NCBI RefSeq assembly: GCF_001895925.1
Contig: NZ_MPPI01000041.1
Coordinates: 1-45,524, forward strand
From: Phormidesmis priestleyi ULC007
GTDB taxonomy: Bacteria; Cyanobacteriota; Cyanobacteriia; Leptolyngbyales; Leptolyngbyaceae
Length of the DNA: 45,524 bases
Reading direction: 5' to 3'
Of the stretch, positions 1-8,130 are shown piece by piece. Numbering within the stretch: the stretch's first letter is position 1; each line of letters starts with the position of its first letter. The translations under genes were made by a program, and so were the position numbers. The notes beneath the pieces are model-generated. The model was not told the origin of the DNA and did not search any database. It saw nothing but the letters and a program-made list of their open reading frames with translations.

Positions 1-103
1 AAACCTTTGCACAAGTCAAGCAGCTATTTGTGCAATTCTTGCAGTCTTACACGTTTGATTTTCCCAAGTTGCGGCGCTATGGCTGATCTTACAACTCAAA
101 TAG

Positions 104-369
104 GACTGCTATATTGCCGAAACTCACCCCGGCACTCTACCCGACTATTTAACTGAATTAGCTCGACTCTATTCGATCCTGATTTGGTTCGTTCCAGCGA
201 TCGCGATCCCAATGCTCTTCTCTTCTCCAAATGGTTTGAGAGTATTCGCACAGGACGCTATCTTGTAGTAGTAGTGGTCAATCAAACTGACCCAGAACGC
301 CACTGGATTATTACAACCTACACTGCGCGTAAAATCACTGGAGGGCAAGTGCTATGGCAGAAAAACTAA
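104..369 (+). pseudogene. Damaged toxin-like protein gene (RelE/PBECR-like cyanobacterial family)
   Basis: The 3' part, from about base 160, encodes a peptide with SSDRDPNALLFSKWFESI, a run of valines (RYLVVVVVN) and HWIITTYTARK, ending in WQKN. This pattern recalls cyanobacterial proteins of the phage-Barnase/RelE-like toxin type that sit next to DUF2283 genes. No ATG opens this frame: it is closed by TGA at 154-156 and the only starts are TTG or GTG. The frame one step away, open from base 104, encodes AETHPGTLPDYLTELARL, which looks like the missing upstream part of the same protein. The two halves would join through a single frameshift near bases 160-180. The stop at 367-369 overlaps the next gene. 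I read it as a broken toxin-like gene; the family name is tentative. Confidence 0.5.
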
Positions 370-590
370 CCGTGCGCTACGACAAAATTGGCGATATTCT
401 CTACTTCGACACTTGCCCTCCCTATCCTGAACAAGAATCCGAGGAACTAGGTGACGAAATCATCGCCCGCCTCAACCCCACCTCTGGAGCCGTCGAAAAC
501 CTTGAAATCCTTTTCTTTTCCACTCGCTGGGATACCCTCAACTTGCTAGAACTTCCCATCAGTGCTGCTTTACAACTTGTATGCCAATAA
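354..590 (+). CDS. DUF2283 domain protein, small putative antitoxin
   Basis: This 78-residue protein starts at ATG 354 and overlaps the preceding broken gene by 16 bases. It begins with a DUF2283-like pattern: LTVRYDKIGDILYF, then a run of acidic residues, then DEIIARLNP and VENLEILFFS. Proteins of this family are short, cytoplasmic, and often placed directly after small toxin-like genes of the type seen upstream, so an antitoxin role is plausible but unproven. The tail (LLELPISAALQL) resembles that of cyanobacterial members. The partner gene appears frameshifted, so this copy may be an orphan. The family call is fairly confident; the function is inferred. Confidence 0.7.
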   Translation: MAEKLTVRYDKIGDILYFDTCPPYPEQESEELGDEIIARLNPTSGAVENLEILFFSTRWDTLNLLELPISAALQLVCQ

Positions 591-615
591 CATCGGTTGT
601 GGATTAGAACTATTC

Positions 616-1971
616 TTAATGACCCTCAAATTGTGAACACTGGTGTAAAAATCGCTTTAGAAACTCTGGCTGTGTGCCGAAGTGCAAATGAGTATAAGAC
701 GCATGAAGTTGATAACACTGCCAACCCTCTGACTTAAGGGGAATGCTAGAGTGATAACCCTCAAGATTAAAGAGCGGTTGATCAGATTCGTGAGTCAACG
801 TCGATCGATGAAATTCATGACCCCACACCCGATCGCCTTTATTCATCATCGGGCTGTTTTGCATCACAGTGGCTTGTCGGTAACCTAACGTTAGCTTTTT
901 TCCCATTTTTGCTGTTGTGGGTAAAATGCCGACCATTGAGTGAGATTGTCCGGCAAAATCAATAATTTGTTCGCACAAATACATTAAGCCGCCACATTCT
1001 GCATAGGTCGGCATATTAGACTGAATCGCCGCGTCAACTGCCTGACGAGCCGATTGATTAGCCGCAAGTTCGGCTGCAAACACTTCTGGAAAACCGCCCC
1101 CAAAATAGAGTCCCCGCACTCTTTCTGGCAATGCTGAGTCTGTTAAAGGACTCCAATAAACGAGTTCTGCACCCAGTTGTTCCAACAAATCTAAGTTGTC
1201 GGCATAGTAGAAATTAAACGCAGAATCGTAGGCGATCGCAACTCGAACTTTAGAGTTCAAAACTTGGATTTTAGACTCGCTTTTCTCTAAAGGCTGACAT
1301 TTCAACAAGGGCAACAACTGCGACCAATCGAAGCAGGTTTCTCCTAAGTCAGCCAAGCGATCGAGCAATGGATTTAGATTCTCAAGCTCTGCGGTGGGCA
1401 CTAAACCTAAGTGGCGATCGGGAATTGTAATCTCATCTTGACGACGCAAAACGCCTAAAATTGGCAAATTCAGCGGTTCTAAAGCGGCGGTGAGCAGTTC
1501 TAAATGGCGATCGCTGCCGACTCGATTAAGAACTACGCCAGCCACATTAACGCGAGGATCAAAGCTGCGATATCCGTGAGCGATCGCGGCGATCGATCGG
1601 GCCAAACTACTGCAATTTAAAATCAGCAAAACGGGCAGATTTAAGAGTCGGGCAATGTGAGCCGTGCTGCCAAAATCATCTGACCCACTGGCTCCATCAA
1701 ACAGCCCCATCACCCCTTCGATTAAAGCGTAGTCTGCGGTTTGACTGTGTTGAGCAAAACACTGCTGCACATAAGCTTCTGAAGTCAAGACAGGATCGAG
1801 GTTTCGACAAGCCCGCTTAGTGACGTGGCGATGAAACATCGGATCGATATAATCAGGCCCAACTTTAAACGACTGCACAGCTTGACTGCGACGCTGCAAC
1901 GCGGACAACAAGGCTAACGTCACGGTGGTTTTGCCCACACCGCTTCTTTCTCCGGCAATAATCATCCCCAT
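616..1971 (-). CDS. cbiA: Cobyrinate a,c-diamide synthase (CbiA/CobB)
   Basis: CbiA/CobB is a glutamine-dependent, ATP-using cytoplasmic enzyme that amidates the a and c side chains of cobyrinic acid (or hydrogenobyrinic acid) during cobalamin synthesis. The 451-residue length fits the family. At the N-terminus is the ATP-binding loop GERSGVGKTT (residues 7-16), followed by FKVGPDYIDPMFH and LIEGVMGLFDG, both typical of the dethiobiotin-synthetase-like half. The C-terminal half carries the glutamine amidotransferase signature: GLYFGGGFPE, the nucleophile context AECGGLMYL near residue 325, and a late HEFHRS histidine region. It is divergent from cobN, with 80 bp between start codons, which supports the pathway assignment. 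Cyanobacteria use either gene name. Confidence 0.92.
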   Translation of the reverse strand: MGMIIAGERSGVGKTTVTLALLSALQRRSQAVQSFKVGPDYIDPMFHRHVTKRACRNLDPVLTSEAYVQQCFAQHSQTADYALIEGVMGLFDGASGSDDFGSTAHIARLLNLPVLLILNCSSLARSIAAIAHGYRSFDPRVNVAGVVLNRVGSDRHLELLTAALEPLNLPILGVLRRQDEITIPDRHLGLVPTAELENLNPLLDRLADLGETCFDWSQLLPLLKCQPLEKSESKIQVLNSKVRVAIAYDSAFNFYYADNLDLLEQLGAELVYWSPLTDSALPERVRGLYFGGGFPEVFAAELAANQSARQAVDAAIQSNMPTYAECGGLMYLCEQIIDFAGQSHSMVGILPTTAKMGKKLTLGYRQATVMQNSPMMNKGDRVWGHEFHRSTLTHESDQPLFNLEGYHSSIPLKSEGWQCYQLHASYTHLHFGTQPEFLKRFLHQCSQFEGH

Positions 1972-2051
1972 ACGTCAATCAGTCTACCTGTAAGATGGAG
2001 AAGCCTTTGGGCGATCGCACTTTCTCACTATAAACGCAATCTTCAACGCTT
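1972..2051. promoter_or_regulatory. Divergent cbiA / cobN promoter region
   Basis: These 80 bases must hold the start signals of both cobalamin transcription units, or their transcripts overlap. I looked for a cobalamin riboswitch and found neither the B12-box-like sequence nor room for a full aptamer. No strong Shine-Dalgarno precedes ATG 2052. Confidence 0.35.
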
Positions 2052-5000
2052 ATGCACCGTCTCGCAACGATTCCTGGAGGATGGAACCCCGCCGCAGAGG
2101 GCGTGATTTTTGTCGAACAGCAGCCTGCGCCCATCGTGGTGATTACGGCGGCTGATACTGATATTCAAACGCTGGCGGCGGCGGCAAATCAGCTACCCGA
2201 TGGGTTTGCGTCGCTGAGAGTGGTCAATCTGCTGCAACTTCAACAACAACTGACGATCGACACTTACGCCGAAGATGTCTTGAGTCAGGCGGAGGTGATT
2301 ATCGTTCGGGTGATTGGGGGGCGATCGTATTGGAGTTATGGGTTAGAAGTTGTCGAAGAAACGGCAAAACAAACAGGCACAAAACTGATTATCTTGCCGG
2401 GAGATGAGCGACCTGACCCTAATTTAATGAGTCATTCAACGGTTTCGTTAACCGAAGTAAATCAGGTTTGGAAATACTTTTTAGAAGGCGGCGTTGATAA
2501 TTATTGCAATCTCCTTAAATTCGTTTCAACCTATTTCTTAAATCAGACTTATGCGTTTAATTCGCCTCAACCCGTTCCGCGAATTGGCATTTATGGCGGA
2601 CAGCAAAAAATAGCCGAATCAAGGGTTCACTCTGGAGTCGGAATTTTATTTTATCGCGCTCATTATCTGTCTGGAAACACAGCAGTGATTGATGCCATGT
2701 GCGATGCGTTGATTAAACGAAATCTTACCCCTGTCCCGATTTTTGTATCGTCGCTAAAAGAACCTGATGTGCAAAAAGAGTTGCTGAACTATTGCGATCG
2801 CGGCATTGGGTTGCTCTTCAATACCACCAGTTTTTCGCTTGCCCGATTAGAGTCAGAAACGCCGCAAGTCGAACTTTGGGAAATGCTGAATGTTCCTGTG
2901 TTTCAGGTGATTTTTAGTGGCGGAACTCAAGAGCAATGGACATCAGGTTTTCAGGGCTTATCGCCTAAAGATATAGCGATGAATGTTGCTTTACCAGAAG
3001 TGGATGGGAGAATTATTACGAGAGCCGTTTCGTTTAAAGCAGTTCAAACTCAAAACCCATTATTGCAAACTGATGTTGTTGGTTATGAGCCTGTTTTATC
3101 CCGAATTGAGTTTGTTTCAGAGTTAGCGGCTAATTGGATCAAGCTGCGTCAAACTCCACCAAACGATCGTAAAGTTGCGCTAATTTTGGCAAATTATCCG
3201 ACTCGTGACGGGCGATTAGCAAATGGTGTTGGTTTAGACACTCCTGCAAGCTGCATCGAGATTCTCAAAGCATTAAAACTGGCTGGATATCATGTAGAAA
3301 ATATTCCAGAAAGTGACAAAGAATTGATTAAATTACTAACCACTGGAGTCACCAATGATCCTGAAGGTTGGACGTTGAGAAATGTTCGGCAATCTCTGAC
3401 AGTAGAAGACTATCAATCTCAGTTTGACCAGTTGCCGATCGCAGTTCAAAAAGGCATTCAAACTCGATGGGGTTTGCCTGAAGAAATCACGGCATTTCCG
3501 ATTCCAGGAATTCAGCTCGGCAATGTATTTGTGGGTGTGCAGCCTGCGCGAGGCTACGATCGTGACCCTTCTCTCAACTATCACGCGCCCGATTTAGAAC
3601 CGCCGCACAATTATCTAGCGTTTTATCACTGGATTCGGTCTCAGTTTGGAGCCAACGCGATCGTTCACGTCGGCAAGCACGGCAACTTAGAATGGCTTCC
3701 TGGAAAAAGCGTGGCGCTCTCTGAGGAGTGCTATCCCGAAGCGGTTTTTGGGGCGATGCCTCATTTATATCCCTTCATTGTCAACGATCCGGGCGAAGGG
3801 GCACAGGCAAAACGCCGCACTCAAGCCGTGATCATCGACCACTTAACGCCACCGATGACGCGGGCTGAACTCTATGGCAATTTGCACCAAGTCGAAGGAT
3901 TAATCGACGAATATTATGAGGCGCAAACCTTAGATCCATCGCGATTGAAATTGATTAGCGATCGGCTTTCTCAACTGATCATTCAAGAAAATCTCCATCA
4001 AGATTTAGGCATCGAAAATTTGGCGTTAAATGAGTCGAGTCTAGCAAGTTTTCTCAAGACGGCAGATGGCTATCTCTGTGAGCTAAAAGAATCTCAGATT
4101 CGCGATGGTTTGCACATTTTGGGGCAGTGTCCTCAAAATCGACAATTAAGAGATTTGATCGTCGCGATCGCTCGCAACCCCAGCGCTAATCGATTAGGTT
4201 TAACCCGCGCGATCGCTCAAGATTGGCAACTAGAATTAGATCCGCTCACTGCTGATTTAGGTGAGTTGGTTCACGAGAAAAACTATTCCAAAATCGATCA
4301 CTGTCGAATTATTGGCGACGTTGTAGAAGTCATTGAAGAGTTTGCCGCAGATCTGATCACTCAACTGATACAGAGTGATGAATTTTCAGATATTGGAGCA
4401 GAGACGATTCGAGAATTAGACTGGATTCGCGATCGCCTACTTCCAGCGTTGCAAAAAACGGATCAAGAGATTCTCAATCTTCTCAAAGGACTCAACGGAC
4501 AGTATGTGCCAAGCGGCGCATCTGGGGCACCGACTCGCGGCAGACCCGAAGTGTTGCCCACCGGACGCAATTTTTACTCAGTGGATATTCGCGCCATCCC
4601 CACCGAAACCGCGTGGGAGATTGGCAGAAAAGCCGCCGAAGCATTAGTCGAGCGATACACCCAGGAGAACGGCGACTATCCCAAAACATTAGGCTTATCG
4701 GTTTGGGGCACCTCAACCATGCGAACGGGTGGAGACGACATTGCAGAAGCGTTAGCTTTATTAGGAGTCAAACCCTTGTGGGATGGTGTCTCTCGTCGAG
4801 TCGTCGATTTTGAGATTTTGCCCCTCTCAGCGATCGGTCGTCCGCGTGTCGATGTGACGCTACGAATCTCTGGTTTCTTTCGCGATGCTTTTCCCAATCT
4901 GATTGATTTATTTGATAGTGCAGTTACAGCCGTTGCACAACTCGATGAATCTGATGATGAAAATCCGTTATCAGCTCAAGCAACGCAAGAACAAACGTAT

Positions 5001-5771
5001 TGGGAATCGCAAGGATTAACATCAGAAGACGCAAAAGCGCGATCGCTCTATCGCATTTTTGGCTCAAAACCCAGCGCTTATGGAGCCGGATTGCAAGGCG
5101 TAATTGAGTCACAAAACTGGACAGATGAGAATGACTTAGCGCAAGCCTATATTAACTGGAGTGCCTACGCCTACACCCGCAAATCAAACGGGACATCAGC
5201 CCCCGAAGCGTTTAATCAACGCCTCAACACGATGCAAATTGTCCTGCAAAATCAAGATAACCGAGAACATGATTTACTCGACTCTGATGATTATTATCAA
5301 TTTCAGGGAGGGTTGACAGCCGCCGTTAAATCGATCTCTGGCAAACAGCCCGACGTTTATTTCGGTGATAATTCGCGTCCTGATCAGCCTAAAGTTCGTC
5401 AGCTATCAGAAGAAATCAGCCGCGTGTATCGCGCTAGAGTCGTTAATCCCAAATGGATTGCGGGTATGATGCGGCACGGCTATAAAGGTGCTTTTGAAAT
5501 GGCAGCGACGATCGACTATCTATTCGCCTACGATGCGACAACAAACTGTGTTCAAGATTTTATGTATCAGGGCATTGCGGAAACCTATTTATTTGATCCC
5601 TCGGTGCAGGAATTTATTCAGGAAAATAACCCCTGGGCAATGCGAGACATGTCAGAGCGATTATTAGAAGCACATCAGCGTGGATTATGGGAAAATGCAT
5701 CAAAAGAAACGCTAAACCGATTGCAAAACTTATCACTTGAGGCAGAAGGAATTATCGAAAATCAGCTATGA
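2052..5771 (+). CDS. cobN: Cobaltochelatase large subunit CobN (CobN/Mg-chelatase family)
   Basis: CobN is the large substrate-binding subunit of the ATP-dependent chelatase that inserts cobalt into the corrin ring. The protein has 1239 residues, in the usual range for cyanobacterial CobN and somewhat shorter than ChlH. It begins MHRLATIPGGW and contains family motifs VRVIGGRSYW, GIGLLFNTTSFS, VHVGKHGNLEWLPGK, PFIVNDPGEGAQAKRR, FYSVDIRAIPTETAWEIG, VWGTSTMRTGGDDIAEAL and WIAGMMRHGYKGAFEMA. The VGKHGNLEWLPGK block and the cobalamin neighbours favour CobN over magnesium chelatase ChlH. It overlaps cobK by an ATGA junction, so the two are translationally coupled. The small chelatase subunits are not in this window; in cyanobacteria ChlI/ChlD may serve, which is inference here. 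Confidence 0.92.
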   Translation: MHRLATIPGGWNPAAEGVIFVEQQPAPIVVITAADTDIQTLAAAANQLPDGFASLRVVNLLQLQQQLTIDTYAEDVLSQAEVIIVRVIGGRSYWSYGLEVVEETAKQTGTKLIILPGDERPDPNLMSHSTVSLTEVNQVWKYFLEGGVDNYCNLLKFVSTYFLNQTYAFNSPQPVPRIGIYGGQQKIAESRVHSGVGILFYRAHYLSGNTAVIDAMCDALIKRNLTPVPIFVSSLKEPDVQKELLNYCDRGIGLLFNTTSFSLARLESETPQVELWEMLNVPVFQVIFSGGTQEQWTSGFQGLSPKDIAMNVALPEVDGRIITRAVSFKAVQTQNPLLQTDVVGYEPVLSRIEFVSELAANWIKLRQTPPNDRKVALILANYPTRDGRLANGVGLDTPASCIEILKALKLAGYHVENIPESDKELIKLLTTGVTNDPEGWTLRNVRQSLTVEDYQSQFDQLPIAVQKGIQTRWGLPEEITAFPIPGIQLGNVFVGVQPARGYDRDPSLNYHAPDLEPPHNYLAFYHWIRSQFGANAIVHVGKHGNLEWLPGKSVALSEECYPEAVFGAMPHLYPFIVNDPGEGAQAKRRTQAVIIDHLTPPMTRAELYGNLHQVEGLIDEYYEAQTLDPSRLKLISDRLSQLIIQENLHQDLGIENLALNESSLASFLKTADGYLCELKESQIRDGLHILGQCPQNRQLRDLIVAIARNPSANRLGLTRAIAQDWQLELDPLTADLGELVHEKNYSKIDHCRIIGDVVEVIEEFAADLITQLIQSDEFSDIGAETIRELDWIRDRLLPALQKTDQEILNLLKGLNGQYVPSGASGAPTRGRPEVLPTGRNFYSVDIRAIPTETAWEIGRKAAEALVERYTQENGDYPKTLGLSVWGTSTMRTGGDDIAEALALLGVKPLWDGVSRRVVDFEILPLSAIGRPRVDVTLRISGFFRDAFPNLIDLFDSAVTAVAQLDESDDENPLSAQATQEQTYWESQGLTSEDAKARSLYRIFGSKPSAYGAGLQGVIESQNWTDENDLAQAYINWSAYAYTRKSNGTSAPEAFNQRLNTMQIVLQNQDNREHDLLDSDDYYQFQGGLTAAVKSISGKQPDVYFGDNSRPDQPKVRQLSEEISRVYRARVVNPKWIAGMMRHGYKGAFEMAATIDYLFAYDATTNCVQDFMYQGIAETYLFDPSVQEFIQENNPWAMRDMSERLLEAHQRGLWENASKETLNRLQNLSLEAEGIIENQL

Positions 5772-6508
5772 AACGAGTCCTAATTCTGGGCGGAACAGGT
5801 GACGCTGCTGCACTCGCGGCTAAAGCGTCTCAGATTCCTGACGTTGAAATTATCACATCACTCGCCGGACGCACTCAAAACCCAACGGAGATCGCCGGGT
5901 CAGTTCGAGTCGGCGGATTTGGCGGCGCAACTGGCTTAAGCGACTACTTGCGCGATCGCAAAATCGACTACCTGATCGATGCGACTCATCCCTTCGCGGC
6001 TCAAATTTCTCACAACGCCGCGATCGCCACCCGTGACGTGAGCATTCCTCACCTGATGCTCGTCCGCCCTGCGTGGGAAAAGATGCCTGACGATCGCTGG
6101 ATTGAAGTCGAGAGTGTTGAAGCGGCAGCCCTTGCCCTCGAACAGACTGCCAAACGTGTGTTTCTGACGATCGGGCGACAACAACTCGCGCCTTTTGCAC
6201 GATTGCATGATGTTTGGTTTTTGATGCGATCGATTGATCCACCATCACCTGGTACAGCCATTCCCAATGGAATCACAGTCCTCGATCGTGCGCCCTTTAC
6301 GATCGCACAAGAAAAACAACTGATGCTCGATCACACCATTGATACGATCGTCAGCAAAAACAGTGGTGGCAATGCAACCTACGCAAAAATTGTTGCTGCG
6401 CGAGAATTAGAGATTCCGATCGTCATGGTGCAGCGATCGCCCACTCCACCCGTTGAGCAAGTTGCCGATGTCGAGGGTGCGATCGGTTGGTTGCTCGATC
6501 GTCTTTAG
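5768..6508 (+). CDS. cobK: Precorrin-6A reductase CobK/CbiJ
   Basis: CobK/CbiJ reduces precorrin-6A (or cobalt-precorrin-6A) with NADPH during corrin-ring formation in the cytoplasm. The 246-residue protein matches the family length. It opens with MKRVLILGGTGDAAALA, a nucleotide-binding start, followed by SLAGRT near residue 32 and VGGFGGATGLSDYLRD. Further typical blocks are IDATHPFAAQISHNA, RVFLTIGRQQLAPF and the closing TIVSKNSGGNATYAKI, which marks the family. It shares an ATGA overlap with cobN, so both are probably made from one transcript. No terminator hairpin is obvious directly after the stop. Confidence 0.92.
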   Translation: MKRVLILGGTGDAAALAAKASQIPDVEIITSLAGRTQNPTEIAGSVRVGGFGGATGLSDYLRDRKIDYLIDATHPFAAQISHNAAIATRDVSIPHLMLVRPAWEKMPDDRWIEVESVEAAALALEQTAKRVFLTIGRQQLAPFARLHDVWFLMRSIDPPSPGTAIPNGITVLDRAPFTIAQEKQLMLDHTIDTIVSKNSGGNATYAKIVAARELEIPIVMVQRSPTPPVEQVADVEGAIGWLLDRL

Positions 6509-6598
6509 ATGAGAGGGAATAGATCTAAGGCTTCTGTACTCGACTTCGTTACAAGTATTGGAGTGTTGTTCAAAGTTGCTCGTTGAGTGTTCATTCGG

Positions 6599-6748
6599 TA
6601 GACTTCCTGCATAAATACTCCGCCCTCACCCTAGCTCTCTCCCCAAGGAGAGGGAACAAGAGAGTTCTGGCTCCCTTGAGGAGAAGGATTGACGAGGGCT
6701 TCGCCCCACTTCGTGAGGAGGGCTATCCGGATTTATGCAGGAGGTCTA
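6599..6748. mobile_element. Miniature inverted-repeat element with TA ends (MITE candidate)
   Basis: Sixteen-base ends GACTTCCTGCATAAAT (6601-6616) and its near-perfect reverse complement (6731-6746, 15 of 16) enclose about 115 bp without a gene. Each end is bordered by TA, as expected for an element that duplicates a TA target, like the Tc1/IS630 group. The inverted similarity continues less perfectly inward (CCGCCCTC near the left, GAGGGCTATCCGG near the right). The interior holds the CCCTCACCC / GGAGAGGG palindromes that recur in cyanobacterial intergenic repeats. It lies between cobK and a hypothetical gene. No transposase is encoded, so it would need help in trans. Confidence 0.6.
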
Positions 6749-6816
6749 TTCATTTCAAGTAATCGAATCCAAAAATAGTTAATATTTATACAACATCAGC
6801 GTAATTGATTAAGACA

Positions 6817-7191
6817 ATGGGCGTTCAGCTATTTCCAGCATTACAGGACTATGACAAATATCATTTCTGGGAACCTTCGCTGCGCCAAGTTGATTGGAAG
6901 TCAGTGCCGCACCACCTTGAAGAACTCGATACTCTAGCTGCAAAATTAGGGATTGAGTCGCTCTATCGTTTTATAAACACAACTCGCGATGATACTCCGT
7001 TTGACGACGAAACGATGGATGGATTTGAGAGTGATGGCGAGTTGATTGATGAGGCTTGGTATTACCAGGGACAAATGTTGTGGAGTGTAGAGCTAAAGTG
7101 GTTCGATCCAGGTCAAGGTTTAATTACAGTGCGTCATCTAATCAGTTATTTGCATTCTGTTCAAGGTGAATTGGAAATAAATCAGCTCTAG
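6817..7191 (+). CDS. Hypothetical cyanobacterial protein, probably truncated by frameshift
   Basis: I cannot assign a function. The first ATG is 6817, giving 124 residues starting MGVQLFPALQDYDKYHF; a TTG four codons upstream is less likely. The protein is acidic, with no signal peptide or membrane segment, and has a segment GFESDGELIDEAWYYQGQ followed by WSVELKWFDPGQGLITVRHL. It stops at TAG 7189-7191. Directly after, in another frame, 42 further codons read as an acidic helical tail (see the next entry), which suggests that one base was lost or gained near the stop. A genuine shorter protein cannot be excluded. It stands alone, with an inverted-repeat element upstream and a long gap downstream. 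Confidence 0.5.
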   Translation: MGVQLFPALQDYDKYHFWEPSLRQVDWKSVPHHLEELDTLAAKLGIESLYRFINTTRDDTPFDDETMDGFESDGELIDEAWYYQGQMLWSVELKWFDPGQGLITVRHLISYLHSVQGELEINQL

Positions 7192-7319
7192 ATCAGGATG
7201 AGAATGAGATTGGGGAAGATGATTATGCAGGAGTGGTTTATGAGTTGGAAGAAATGGAAAAAATCTTGAGTCAGGCGCAGCGAGAAAATAAGTCGTTTAG
7301 GTTATGTATATCAGGTTGA
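7191..7319 (+). pseudogene. Frameshifted 3' tail of the preceding hypothetical gene
   Basis: Starting at the last base of the upstream TAG, a different frame stays open to TGA 7317-7319. It encodes an acidic tail with DQDENEIGEDDYAGVVYELE, then EEMEKILSQAQ and finally KSFRLCISG. The composition and helical pattern continue the upstream protein, and the join needs only a single-base change. I have no homologue alignment to prove it. Confidence 0.4.
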
Positions 7320-7622
7320 ATCCGTCTCCCCATTTTCTACATGAGCGGCATTGCTGTTTTGTGCAACCAGTCTGCCATTTTTTGTCAAGCAAGTTGGTAG
7401 AAAAGGTCTGTAATTCTCCTCAATGGATGCCCTACTCTTAAATCAAGCGAACAAGCAACAGATAAACGCTCAGACACAGACTACTGATTGCTTGTAGCTC
7501 TCAAAGTTTATTTCTAATTCAATTCTCGATTCATCCCAAGCTGGTATTAGCAACTGCGGATTATTCTGTCGCGCTGATGCCGTGCAGCCTGAATTACTTC
7601 AACACCCAAGGAGTTATATCTC
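7320..7622. other. Intergenic stretch upstream of the exported protein pair
   Basis: No gene is convincing in these roughly 300 bases. The region must contain the promoter of the gene at 7623. A purine-rich ribosome binding site, AAGGAG, lies at about 7607-7612, some ten bases before the ATG. Confidence 0.4.
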
Positions 7623-8048
7623 ATGGCACTGCAACCTGTTTCTCAGAAAAAATCTCGATCGGTTCAACTAGCAGTCTCTGGATTTCTAGTCATTCAAGCC
7701 ACGATCGTCACCACAACAATCAGTACTTTTGTTTCAACAAGTTCGGGCTGGATGTCGGCAAGCGCTCAGGAAACACAACCCTCTGTTCCTGTGCCTGGAA
7801 CGGTCAGCACCTCTGCTGCTGATTTAAGACCCACCCTTGCGGCTTTCGGGTCAACTCTAAAGGTTGATTGCTTGTTGGCAGAAGAAATGGGAGTACGACT
7901 GGAACACTGTAGTAGCTTTGGCCCCACAACGCCGATTACTCTCAATCCAGAGTCTCTCAAAAAAGTCGAAGACGCAATTAATGAGGGTAGGACTCGTTTG
8001 CTGCCACCAAGCAATGGGATGGTTCACATTCCGCTGATGCAGTGGTAG
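7623..8048 (+). CDS. Small exported protein of unknown function, leader shared with the downstream protease
   Basis: The protein has 141 residues and no family I recognise. Residues 10-50 form a hydrophobic leader with a basic start (SQKKSR), VSGFLVIQATIVTTTIS and a likely signal peptidase site after SASAQ. The leader lines up with that of the next gene (TGLMATQAAIATTVIS), which suggests tandem origin or replacement of the export signal. The mature part is about 90 residues with two cysteines (VDCLL and EHCSS), which could form a disulfide in the periplasm, and a short tail ending HIPLMQW. The start is supported by AAGGAG upstream. The two genes are 82 bp apart in the same direction and may be co-transcribed. 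A partner, inhibitor or substrate of the protease is one guess only. Confidence 0.7.
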   Translation: MALQPVSQKKSRSVQLAVSGFLVIQATIVTTTISTFVSTSSGWMSASAQETQPSVPVPGTVSTSAADLRPTLAAFGSTLKVDCLLAEEMGVRLEHCSSFGPTTPITLNPESLKKVEDAINEGRTRLLPPSNGMVHIPLMQW

Positions 8049-8130
8049 ATCTGCAAATTTTCCGCTAGATAACTAACTGTCCAATCTTGCTTTCTATTGC
8101 TAATTTTTTCCAACTTACAGGAGTACTATC

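Noticed and set aside
2052-5771. Reading this gene as magnesium chelatase ChlH
   Set aside because: The length (1239 residues), cobK overlap and cbiA neighbour fit CobN; ChlH is longer, and the context is cobalamin, not chlorophyll.
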